DNA from: Planctomycetota bacterium
GTDB taxonomy: Bacteria > Planctomycetota > Planctomycetia > Pirellulales > UBA1268
Assembly (NCBI GenBank): GCA_003669605.1
Contig: QWOP01000006.1
Span: 1 to 39,994 of the forward strand
Direction of reading: 5' to 3'
Length of the DNA: 39,994 nucleotides
The position numbers and the translations under genes are program-made. This document shows, in pieces, positions 33,901-39,994 of this stretch (its first letter is position 1; every line of letters starts with the position of its first letter). The notes under the pieces are model-generated. The model saw nothing but the letters and a program-made list of their open reading frames with translations, searched no databases and was not told the DNA's origin.

Positions 33901-35326
33901 CCTCCGTCAGGGCCGGATCGTGCAGGCTCGGGAGGAATTGCTGAAGATCATCGCCATGCCAGAGGCCGCCGGTACGCAAGCCGTGTACTGGGCACGCCGC
34001 ATGATCGCTCAGCAGGCGTCCAGCGGCGTTAGCTACCGCGAGCTCCGCGAGGTGCGGGACCTCCTTGAAAAAAACACTGACGCCCAAGGGAGGCTCACCG
34101 TCGACGATGCCGCTCTCGAAGTGACGCTGCTGATGGATCGGGAAGAGCCCGAATCCTGGAGGCGGTCGGTGGAACTGCTCGAAGACATTTCCAGCAGGCA
34201 ACCGCTGTCGATCGACAAGCGACTCAAGCTGGCTTGGCTCAAGGACAAGCTCGGCAACTGGCAAGAGGCTCGCGTTGCGCTGATCAATATCGCTGCGCAG
34301 CCCAACATCCCTCCCGTGGTGTACTCCGTTCTCATCGAGCAACTTCTCAAGCACCAAGAGGTCGCCGCGGCCCGCCCCTGGATGGCGAAACTTCGTCAGG
34401 CGGCGCCTGACGCACCAATGACAATCAGTCTCGAGGCCAGGATGGCGATCGTTTCCGGAGACCGAGAGGCCGCAGTAGAGGCGATGAAGAAACTCGTCCC
34501 CGCGGACACCGATCTCCCAGAAAACGCGGCACAGTTGGGCCCCGTCATCCAACTGGTCGAGGAACTGGGGTTTCCCAAAGCTGCCGACAAACTGCTTTTG
34601 CAGTTTGCAGCAGCATCACCCGATGGGGTTCTCGCTCGGGCTGCTTTTCTCGGTCGGCAGAACCGCGGCAACGAGGCGCTGGAGATGCTTGAGCAGGCCT
34701 GGGATCAACTTCCGGCCTCGCGGATTCTCGCCACTGGTGCTGAGATCATCAGTCACAGCGGTACCATCCCTTCCGCCGAGGCGGATGCACGCCTCGAGGC
34801 GCTGTGTACCAAGGCCCGACGCGTCGATCCCGATTCCATCACACTGCTCTTCCAGGAGGGAATCATCAAGGAGCTCGTGGGAAAGCCTGTGGAGGCAGAG
34901 CGTATCTACCGCGAGGCGATCGCCAGCAAGCGGTTGCCCCCGAAGCTACTGGCACAGGTCAACAACAATCTGGCCGGGCTTCTCGCCACTCCAGAAACAG
35001 CCGCGGAAGCGAAGCAGTTCGTTGATGCGGCGATCGAGGAGTTGGGGCCCCACCACGCCACCCTCGACACGCGGGCGCTGGTGCTGCTAGCGATGGGGAA
35101 CACCTCGGGAGCGATTGAAGACCTGAGGGAATCGATGCTCGTGCCGTCGGCCGTCAAACATCTCCACATGGCCGCAGCGCTCCTTGAGGCCCGCGACCTC
35201 GAGGAGGCAAAAGCATCCTTGGAGACGGCAATGTCCCTCGGAATCCGCAAGCATCGGATGACACCGAGCGATGAGCGGATGCTGTGGAGAGTCGAGAAGT
35301 TGCTCACCGACCAACCGGGTGCCTGA
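30962..35326 (+). CDS. large membrane-anchored TPR-repeat protein
   Basis: 1454 aa from ATG 30962; the 27 upstream in-frame codons look non-coding. An N-terminal membrane helix (LRLIVILFAILVGSGGSLFAV, about residues 6-26) anchors it, with the rest probably periplasmic. It is almost all alpha-helical with many TPR-like units, for example DESIGLFARYLSLIPNDAEA, DEAAVMASELI, GKHQQARVQFELL and EAERIYREAIASKRLPPKL. A short Ala/Glu/Asp insertion at about 150-166 arises from a 9-bp DNA repeat. TPR superhelices are protein-binding scaffolds; partners are unknown. Similar giant TPR proteins occur in exopolysaccharide and envelope-assembly loci, but no such partner genes are seen here. No Shine-Dalgarno is visible. 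Confidence 0.85.
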   Translation: MKQVNLRLIVILFAILVGSGGSLFAVHRIQVRRNAGALLRLARERRESGRSDESIGLFARYLSLIPNDAEARSELARMLYQRTEMSDAGRGTFMQAYQAMESAVRLNPDDVDLQRTLALFLLKTGNFSDARQHFSSLRDRQPSPATSSKSAEAPEADAEDAEDAEIELGYALACNGMGRYDEAAVMASELIGFELSARTFDPAWKPRPGYSGAYGLLAEIFEQRYRDGDTAALIMRRLPEAYPSDAQAWLSVARWSLSHNAVPAAVLEIAKAAELDPSAPDIMFADYRISLQSRNYQRATTILEEKMVAFADDPKVLNGRADLAVAVGDDNKAVEVLTRGVSLHPSNAELVSKLVDIYFRQRRYDEIKPVLENLRTAFGNQSPVVQWAEARLLMAEGKHQQARVQFELLRPLVAQSREMTSNVDLALAMCFLALGQADEVSEAASRVIAWNPNSFQAKVALATADSMAGKKVQALAEFETLAASLPGPRIAEERLLWQPLLELRTFAQIGLPPAERDWRMVDELVDNLAQSPAISASQLAEIRATVLVQKGEKGAAIEMGGELLDSNPNDPQAIATQVSLLLSDRRIAEAQTLIDQASADVRAAPSLLIAATQIAVSGPPKDLPAKLEEIKKSAAELDDRQSKEVLSAILSIVLARGATEDAAQIAEAILKKDPDAVQTRFLLMQIARDRDDVDRLTSLAEEIGDRSGRTTPQACVAQSMVLLQKVSSRRKAQVGDDAVLPPLSAEDETDLEASRNFLIEAENDRPGWAMIQQLFAEVSGVRGDTPTAIDHLQQALLRDSNNPQVARLLAGLLRMSGRLDEARNVIDSLGSAAGDAAVRIAADIDVQAGRFSEAIARAERITPDDSTNADQWVWFGNLLARCGNSERSLEALQRSSSLAPDRLDVWAELIKQQLRMGFRKPAEDSMLAAKAALPSPNRELIVALTYDVIGDRVSAEAAYREAVAAAPRDARIARSLADFLLRQGRIVQAREELLKIIAMPEAAGTQAVYWARRMIAQQASSGVSYRELREVRDLLEKNTDAQGRLTVDDAALEVTLLMDREEPESWRRSVELLEDISSRQPLSIDKRLKLAWLKDKLGNWQEARVALINIAAQPNIPPVVYSVLIEQLLKHQEVAAARPWMAKLRQAAPDAPMTISLEARMAIVSGDREAAVEAMKKLVPADTDLPENAAQLGPVIQLVEELGFPKAADKLLLQFAAASPDGVLARAAFLGRQNRGNEALEMLEQAWDQLPASRILATGAEIISHSGTIPSAEADARLEALCTKARRVDPDSITLLFQEGIIKELVGKPVEAERIYREAIASKRLPPKLLAQVNNNLAGLLATPETAAEAKQFVDAAIEELGPHHATLDTRALVLLAMGNTSGAIEDLRESMLVPSAVKHLHMAAALLEARDLEEAKASLETAMSLGIRKHRMTPSDERMLWRVEKLLTDQPGA

Positions 35327-35376
35327 CATCTCCGGGCCTGTGCCGGCCTCCTCCCTCGCACCGCTGCGGCCTGCCC

Positions 35377-35489
35377 GTGGAAAAAGTCATCCCTGAGTTG
35401 TTTCGCGGGAAAAAGAGCCTGTTTTCTCAAATACTCCGCACTCTTGATCGGCTCGTGCGGCCGTTGAAAGCAGTCTGATCACAGCCTGC
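35377..35489 (+). repeat. 113-nt dispersed intergenic element, copy B
   Basis: Second copy of the element at 12569-12681, here on the plus strand, starting 50 nt after the stop of the large TPR gene and ending 33 nt before the tail of the small TPR gene. The head matches 18 of 20 bases and the tail CACAGCCTGC is identical. The long hairpin seen in copy A is degenerate here (TCA/TGA with broken A/T flanks). Frame 35377 reads VEKVIPELFRGKKSLFSQI and stops after 34 codons. No start codon or Shine-Dalgarno sequence supports a gene. Confidence 0.7.
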
Positions 35490-35522
35490 GGCGAATGATG
35501 CCCAGGAGATGGTCCCCAGGAA

Positions 35523-35834
35523 TTATCCCTGGAGCGTACGGGACATCGCCAGGGCGTCTTCCGCCTCCTGGATTCTTCCGCCACGCATGCACGCCACGCT
35601 GAGAGCCGTGTAACTGAAGGCGTCCTTCGGTTCCAGCTCGCAGACGCGCCGAGCGTGGCGGATGGCGTCCTCGTGACGATCCAGGCGCGTGCACCAAGCC
35701 GCCAACGCTGAGTGTGCCAGGGCGAAATCTGGATGATCGGCAACCACCGACTCCATCTCAGCCGCGGCCTCGGCCAACCGCCCAGCGTTTTTCGTGGCCT
35801 GCGCGGCGTCGTAGCGATCGTCTCGACTCTGCAT
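35523..35834 (-). CDS. small TPR protein
   Basis: 103 aa, entirely helical, with about two and a half TPR units: AQATKNAGRLAEAAAEMESV, then VADHPDFALAHSALAAWCTR followed by LDRHEDAIRHARRVCELEP, and KDAFSYTALSVACMRGGRIQ followed by EAEDALAM. The conserved small and aromatic positions of the 34-residue repeat are visible (A/L, G, A, P at the turn). There is no signal peptide, so it is probably cytoplasmic and involved in protein-protein contacts. It is transcribed divergently from lpxA and convergently with the large TPR gene. Nothing else indicates a pathway. Confidence 0.78.
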   Translation of the reverse strand: MQSRDDRYDAAQATKNAGRLAEAAAEMESVVADHPDFALAHSALAAWCTRLDRHEDAIRHARRVCELEPKDAFSYTALSVACMRGGRIQEAEDALAMSRTLQG

Positions 35835-36128
35835 ACCGGCTCCTCGGGTCTGGACAGCGCCCCGGTAAACGGGGCAAATGGGGACACTTCACGCTCATCC
35901 TACAGGGACGGTCGGCGGGGGGCGAGACGGCAGCGAAGAAATCAGGGGGGTGTGGAGGCTCTGGGGGAAGATCCAGATCATCCAGAAATGGCATTGAATC
36001 CGGCGCAGCCGGAAGACGATAACTCTGCCGATGAATCAGCAGGACCATGCTCGACACGCCCCCTCGGGGCGAGACGATCGAGTGCTTGCAATCGCCTGGC
36101 CATCCCGGCCCGCTCTGGAAGGGACGTC

Positions 36129-36989
36129 GTGAGCATCCATCCGTTGGCCGCCGTGAGTCCAGAGGCCCGCCTCGGCACGGGTGTGCAGATTGGCGCGTTT
36201 GCCTCCGTGGAAGCAGGGGTCGAACTCGGTGACCACTGCACTGTGGCCTCCGGGGCCGTCGTGAAATCTGGCGTCGTCGCCGGCAGCCACAATGAATTCT
36301 GCGAACACTCAGTGGTTGGGGGGGCTCCGCAGCACGTCGCCCGCCCGCAGGATACAGGCCGGGTCATCATCGGTGACCAAAACGTGTTCAGAGAACATGT
36401 CACGATCCACAGGGGACTCAGGCCCGGATCAGACACCGTCGTGGGGAGCGGCAACTACGTGATGGCTGGGGGGCACTTTGGCCATGACTCCGCCGTCGGC
36501 AATCACTGCATATTTGCCAATGGCAGCATGCTCGGTGGCCACGTGCACATCGAGGACAAGGCATTCGTATCCGGTGCCGTTGCCGTCCATCAGTTCTGTC
36601 GGGTGGGGCGACTGGCGATGGTGGGTGGTCACGCCCGCGTCACCCAAGACATTCCCCCATACATGCTGGTCGATGGCCAAAGTGGCTGCATCGTCGGCCT
36701 CAACGTCGTGGGGCTTCGGCGCAGCGGGCACACCAGTGAGGACATCGCCGACCTCAAGAATGCCTATCGGATCGTGTACCGTCGCGGTTTGGCTTGGCAC
36801 GAGGTTCTGGAGACCCTGCGAGTGGAGTTCCAGGCTGGCCCCGTGCTGCACCTCCGGGACTTCCTCGGTTCCGGGAAACGGGGTTTCACGCAGGAGCGAA
36901 GGGCCCCCCCCAATACCACGCTCCGGCTCCGGGTCGCCGACGAGCCAACGGTCACACCAGCCACTTCTCTCCGTTCCAAGGCCGGCTGA
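36129..36989 (+). CDS. lpxA: acyl-[ACP]-UDP-N-acetylglucosamine O-acyltransferase
   Basis: 286 aa from GTG 36129, with AAGGG 5 nt upstream; the frame is open earlier but only this start gives the conserved IHPLAAVSPEA. Left-handed beta-helix hexapeptide repeats run through about residue 190. Key residues: FREHVTIHRG, catalytic-type H119 in GGHFGHD, IFANGSMLGGHV (H138) and AVHQFCRVG (H154). The C-terminal helical part (about 200-250) has NAYRIVYRRGLAW. It catalyses the first step of lipid A synthesis, transferring a hydroxyacyl chain to UDP-GlcNAc. It is somewhat longer than the ~262 aa E. coli enzyme because of a ~25-residue tail. No other lpx genes are adjacent. Eight C bases lie near the 3' end (36904-36911). 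Confidence 0.95.
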   Translation: MSIHPLAAVSPEARLGTGVQIGAFASVEAGVELGDHCTVASGAVVKSGVVAGSHNEFCEHSVVGGAPQHVARPQDTGRVIIGDQNVFREHVTIHRGLRPGSDTVVGSGNYVMAGGHFGHDSAVGNHCIFANGSMLGGHVHIEDKAFVSGAVAVHQFCRVGRLAMVGGHARVTQDIPPYMLVDGQSGCIVGLNVVGLRRSGHTSEDIADLKNAYRIVYRRGLAWHEVLETLRVEFQAGPVLHLRDFLGSGKRGFTQERRAPPNTTLRLRVADEPTVTPATSLRSKAG

Positions 36990-37300
36990 CCCCCCGCCCC
37001 TCTTGTGGGCTTTCTGGGCCTCGCTCGCGGCCGGGATTCGCTCCCGAGCCGCTCGTCCCAGCGCCGCTTGAGAAAGGCTCTTTTCAAGGGCAAAACTCTG
37101 TCGAAGCGGCTCGTCCGCTGGAAATCCCGCTCGGTTTTGTGCGGTTCGGCAAGGGTTCGCTGGGGCTCCATTTCCACCTCCCTTGGGCGGACGGCGAAGG
37201 AAATCCGTGACCGGGAGTCGCATGGCGTGAAAATCTGGGCAAAGATTGCCGAGAACAGCATCTGCGCCGTCTCTGGCCCCAGGGGTGCCCTCCGCCCGCC
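36990..37300. other. intergenic region between lpxA and the binding-protein gene
   Basis: 311 nt with no convincing gene. A hairpin at 37063-37091 pairs GCC and CTTGAGAA with TTTTCAAG and GGC, with one bulged base and a 6-nt loop, about 75 nt after the lpxA stop; it may be a terminator-like structure. The stretch 37072-37130 weakly resembles repeat copy B (shared ACTCT, CGGCTCGT and GAAA blocks). A promoter for the downstream binding-protein gene should lie here but was not identified. Confidence 0.4.
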
Positions 37301-38644
37301 ATGCCCAGCCACATTCCCCTCGCTTCAAACCGGAGCCCTGCCGCAGTCGGGCTACCGCCGTCTCGTCGCAAACACTGGCTGTGGCTGATCCCTCTGGCGT
37401 TCCTTGCCGGCGGCGCCTGGCTGGGCCTCGACAGTCTTCTCGTCGACCGTCGGCCCATCGTCGTCGGCATTCTCCACTCCCTCTCCGATGCCAACTCCGG
37501 CTTCGAGAAGTCACTCATTGATGCGGAAGTCATGGCGCTGGAGGAAATCAATCGCGACGGCGGGCTCTTGGGCCGGCCCATCCGCTGGGTGATCGCCGAT
37601 GGTGGTTCTGACGCAGCGACGTTCGCCCAACAAGCCGATCGACTGATCCAGGAGAATCGGGCCTGCGTCATCTTCGGGCGTGCCACAAATGCCGTCCGCA
37701 GGCATATCGAACAATTGATGACAGCGGCCGATTCCCTGCTGGTATCACCGGGAATCCATCCAGGCTTGGGCGAATCGGCACACATCGTCTCCACCGGTCC
37801 TCTCCCCAACCAGCAGATCGTTCCAGCGCTGGAGTGGTGCCGCGAATCGCTCGCTGCACGGCGGTTTTTTATCGTTGGTGATGACGACGACTGGTCACGC
37901 TGTGCAGGCGCTGTTGCAGCGGACCAGATCGAATCGCAGGGAAATACGCTCGCGGGCAGCGTCTCCCTGCCTGCTGGGGATTTCGACGTCTCGGGTGCGG
38001 TTGCGGCAATCAGCGAGGCGCGTCCAGACGTCCTCCTGTGTCTCCTTCAGGCGGACTTGGCAGCCACGCTGGCCCGTCGCCTCCGTGAAGCCGGCCTCGG
38101 CTCTGCCATCCTCCCGATGATAATGTTCGCCGTCGGTGAGGATGACCTGAGACGGGTTCCCCGTGACGACCTCGTCGGCAACTACGCTGCTTCGGCCTAC
38201 TTTCAGGGCATCGACCGGGCGACAGACCAGGGCTTTGTCCAGAACTTTAAACGGCGCTACGGCGCTGATCGAGTGACCTCGGAGTCGATCTCATCGGCGT
38301 ATTACGCCGTTTATCTCTGGGCCGGTGCCGTCCGCGAAGCCGGTACCGACAACGTGTCGCGAGTCCGGTCGTCGATCCGGCAGCAGAGCTTGTCAGCTCC
38401 GGAAGGAATCATCGCCATCGATCCGAACACCTTCCATGCTTGGCGGGGACTGTCGATCGGACGCCTCCGTTCCGATGGCTTGTTCGACCCTGTTTGGACG
38501 AGTCGATCACCAATCCGTCCGATGCCGTTTCCCGTCACCCGTTCGAAGGCAGAATGGATGCGATTCTTGGCCGCCCTCCCGTCGCAGCGCACCGGTCGCA
38601 CGACGCCCCCCCAGGCACCGCTCTCACTGGGACGGCAGCCATGA
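37301..38644 (+). CDS. membrane-anchored periplasmic binding protein (amino-acid/amide/urea type)
   Basis: 447 aa. An N-terminal hydrophobic segment (RRKHWLWLIPLAFLAGGAWL, about 22-41) probably anchors it; no lipobox or clear cleavage site is seen. The rest is a type I periplasmic-binding fold of the Leu/amide/urea family (AmiC/UrtA-like): IVVGILHSLSDANSGFEKSL, ALEEINRDGGLLGRPI, SLLVSPGIHPGLG, RFFIVGDDDDWSRCAGA, FVQNFKRRYGADRVTSESIS and PEGIIAIDPNTFHAWRGLSI, ending with DGLFDPVWTSRSPIRPMPFP. The ligand is unknown. No ABC permease or ATPase genes follow. Instead the stop codon overlaps the start of a HAMP receptor gene (ATGA), so a sensory role is more likely than transport. Confidence 0.85.
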   Translation: MPSHIPLASNRSPAAVGLPPSRRKHWLWLIPLAFLAGGAWLGLDSLLVDRRPIVVGILHSLSDANSGFEKSLIDAEVMALEEINRDGGLLGRPIRWVIADGGSDAATFAQQADRLIQENRACVIFGRATNAVRRHIEQLMTAADSLLVSPGIHPGLGESAHIVSTGPLPNQQIVPALEWCRESLAARRFFIVGDDDDWSRCAGAVAADQIESQGNTLAGSVSLPAGDFDVSGAVAAISEARPDVLLCLLQADLAATLARRLREAGLGSAILPMIMFAVGEDDLRRVPRDDLVGNYAASAYFQGIDRATDQGFVQNFKRRYGADRVTSESISSAYYAVYLWAGAVREAGTDNVSRVRSSIRQQSLSAPEGIIAIDPNTFHAWRGLSIGRLRSDGLFDPVWTSRSPIRPMPFPVTRSKAEWMRFLAALPSQRTGRTTPPQAPLSLGRQP

Positions 38645-39994
38645 TTTCTCCACTGGCCAATTCCGCTGCTGCTGCCGACGACATGCCACGTTCGATCGTC
38701 GGCCGGTTGCTGTTCTGGTTCTTGGTGATCGCTCTGGTTCCATGCGCCATTCTCACGGCGACAACCGCCCGGATCGCCACCCGCAGCCTCGAGAGTTCTG
38801 TTCGTATCAATCTCGTCCAGATCGCCTCTGCAAGAGCAACGGTCCTCGAGTCCTACGCCACCGAGCGGATTCAGGACGCCTCTGCCCTCTCACGGAGCCC
38901 AGAATTTATCCGGCTGCTACGCGATGCGGCGAGCAATAAAGTTGCTCCGTCCCCAGGAACATTCGACGTTTCTGCCGAATTGCGACAATTCGCCGATGGC
39001 GTGGCGTCATCCCTCGACTCGTCACAGATGATCCTGTTTGACGATGCGGGGCGGATCATCCTCTCGATCGACGATACGTTCCCGACAGGAGCATCGGTGA
39101 CATCAGGGGGACTGGCGTCCTCTGAATTGGCCGCTGGATTCAGCCGTGCCCGAACGCTCCTTCAAGCCGACATGTGTAGTTTTCAGCCCTATGGAGTCTC
39201 CGCCCGGCCCCTCGCATTCGCCGTCTGTCCGATTCTCGACGCTGGTCGGGTGCTGGGGGTGCTGGCGCTCGGTTTCGGTCCGGAGCGTGTCTGGGGGGTC
39301 CTGTCCGATTTGACCGGGTTGGGCGTCACGGGGGAGATCGTCGTTGGCCAGCGATCCGGCGACGAAATCCTCGTCACCGCCCCGGTCCGCAGTACCCCGG
39401 ACGCGGCCTTCCGCCTCCGCATTCCCCATCCAGATCACGGCATCGGCTCCCAGCGTGCCGCCAACGGCGAGAGGGGGGATGGCATCGTGACCGATTACCG
39501 TAACCAAAAGGTCGTGGCAGCGTGGTGCTACCTGCCCAGTTACCGATGGGGAATGAACGTCAAACAGAACGCAAGCGAAGCCTATGCCCTCGTCAACTTT
39601 CAACGGAAGATGATCATCTGGCTCTCGCTGGCAACCATCGCTGGCGTCACGCTTGCGGCTTTCGTGGTGGCACGGACGATTTCCACGCCAATCCGCACTG
39701 CAGTCAACGTCGCTCGCCAGGTGGCTGCCGGTGATCTCCGCGCGACCGTCACCGGGTCTTCGGACGACGAGACCGGAGCCTTGCTGGCGGCGATCCGGAC
39801 GATGACGAACGACCTCCGAGGCCTGATCGGCCGGATCCAAAAGTCATCTGTCGCCCTGATTTCCACCGCCACTGCCATGCAGGCCACCAGCGCCGAGCAG
39901 CAGCAGGTGATTGCCGACTACGGCGCATCCACCAGCCAGGCTGTGGCTGCTGTGAAGCAGATCTCGGTCACCAGCCAGGAACTGGTGCGAACGA
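38641..39994 (+). CDS. HAMP-domain chemoreceptor-like signalling protein (partial, runs off window)
   Basis: Open frame of 451 codons from ATG 38641 with no stop before the window end. The ATG overlaps the stop of the binding-protein gene in ATGA (38641-38644). TM1 is at about residues 20-43 (GRLLFWFLVIALVPCAILTA). A ~280-residue extracytoplasmic sensor region follows. TM2 starts near residue 324 (MIIWLSLATIAGVTLAAFVV), then a HAMP domain (TISTPIRTAV, then AAGDLRATVTGSSDDETGAL). After HAMP a helical MCP-like segment begins (SAEQQQVIADYGASTSQAVA, then AVKQISVTSQELV), characteristic of methyl-accepting or related receptors and not of a DHp histidine-kinase domain. It probably receives signal from the co-translated binding protein and passes it to Che-type proteins downstream. 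Confidence 0.85.
   Translation, partial: MISPLANSAAAADDMPRSIVGRLLFWFLVIALVPCAILTATTARIATRSLESSVRINLVQIASARATVLESYATERIQDASALSRSPEFIRLLRDAASNKVAPSPGTFDVSAELRQFADGVASSLDSSQMILFDDAGRIILSIDDTFPTGASVTSGGLASSELAAGFSRARTLLQADMCSFQPYGVSARPLAFAVCPILDAGRVLGVLALGFGPERVWGVLSDLTGLGVTGEIVVGQRSGDEILVTAPVRSTPDAAFRLRIPHPDHGIGSQRAANGERGDGIVTDYRNQKVVAAWCYLPSYRWGMNVKQNASEAYALVNFQRKMIIWLSLATIAGVTLAAFVVARTISTPIRTAVNVARQVAAGDLRATVTGSSDDETGALLAAIRTMTNDLRGLIGRIQKSSVALISTATAMQATSAEQQQVIADYGASTSQAVAAVKQISVTSQELVRT

Noticed and set aside
36764..37312. 182-codon minus-strand frame near the lpxA 3' end
   Set aside because: Half is antisense to lpxA and the rest is Arg-rich with no homology signal.
1..39994. CRISPR array, insertion sequence, prophage or rRNA
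   Set aside because: No regularly spaced direct repeats, transposase or integrase motifs, phage genes or rRNA sequence were seen; the only tandem array is the coding 15-bp repeat at 29776-29880.

Overview
The window looks like a piece of a Planctomycetota chromosome, most likely a Pirellulales-type organism. It is GC-rich, and several families typical of that phylum sit side by side: a PSCyt1/DUF1549/DUF1553 protein with a DUF1501 partner, a DUF1080 protein, an HTTM membrane protein, and a cysteine-rich secreted protein with a GYYPTRWR motif. Many starts lack a clear Shine-Dalgarno sequence, which is also usual there. An lpxA gene and a predicted outer-membrane barrel point to a Gram-negative type envelope with lipid A. 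No phage, plasmid, transposase or CRISPR genes were seen.

Layout. (1) 1-3170: tRNA-Arg(TCT), a small cupin, a four-helix membrane protein, a His-rich secreted protein and a DUF4410-like secreted protein, all on the plus strand. (2) 3190-8047, minus strand: GlcG/HbpS-like secreted protein, Tat-exported protein of unknown function, MFS transporter, creatininase-family hydrolase and DUF1080 protein, probably one catabolic operon. Divergent from it at 8294-12487 are the PSCyt/DUF1553 and DUF1501 pair. (3) 12488-13574: a leader region with strong inverted repeats, then a predicted outer-membrane barrel protein. (4) 13578-25407, minus strand: a compact block with the complete pyruvate dehydrogenase complex (lpd, aceE, aceF) followed by the complete 2-oxoglutarate dehydrogenase complex (sucA, sucB, second lpd). 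(5) 25630-27470: HTTM membrane protein and tRNA-Leu(TAG). (6) 27693-30574, minus strand: Tat-exported 5'-nucleotidase and the cysteine-rich protein with an acidic tandem repeat. (7) 30962-36989: a very large membrane-anchored TPR protein, a small TPR protein and lpxA. (8) 37301-39994: a membrane-anchored amino-acid/amide-type binding protein translationally coupled (ATGA overlap) to a HAMP chemoreceptor-like protein that runs off the window end.

How the genes work together. Region 4 supplies both 2-oxoacid dehydrogenase steps of central metabolism, each with its own E3. Region 2 looks like uptake and breakdown of a sugar-derived compound. Region 8 looks like a ligand-sensing module in which a tethered binding protein presents its ligand to a chemoreceptor-like partner.

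The least explained signal is a 113-nt sequence present in two diverged copies in opposite orientation, both intergenic (12569-12681 minus, 35377-35489 plus). They share an almost identical 20-nt head and an identical 10-nt tail, with conserved blocks in nearly constant register between them. No known element class was recognised.
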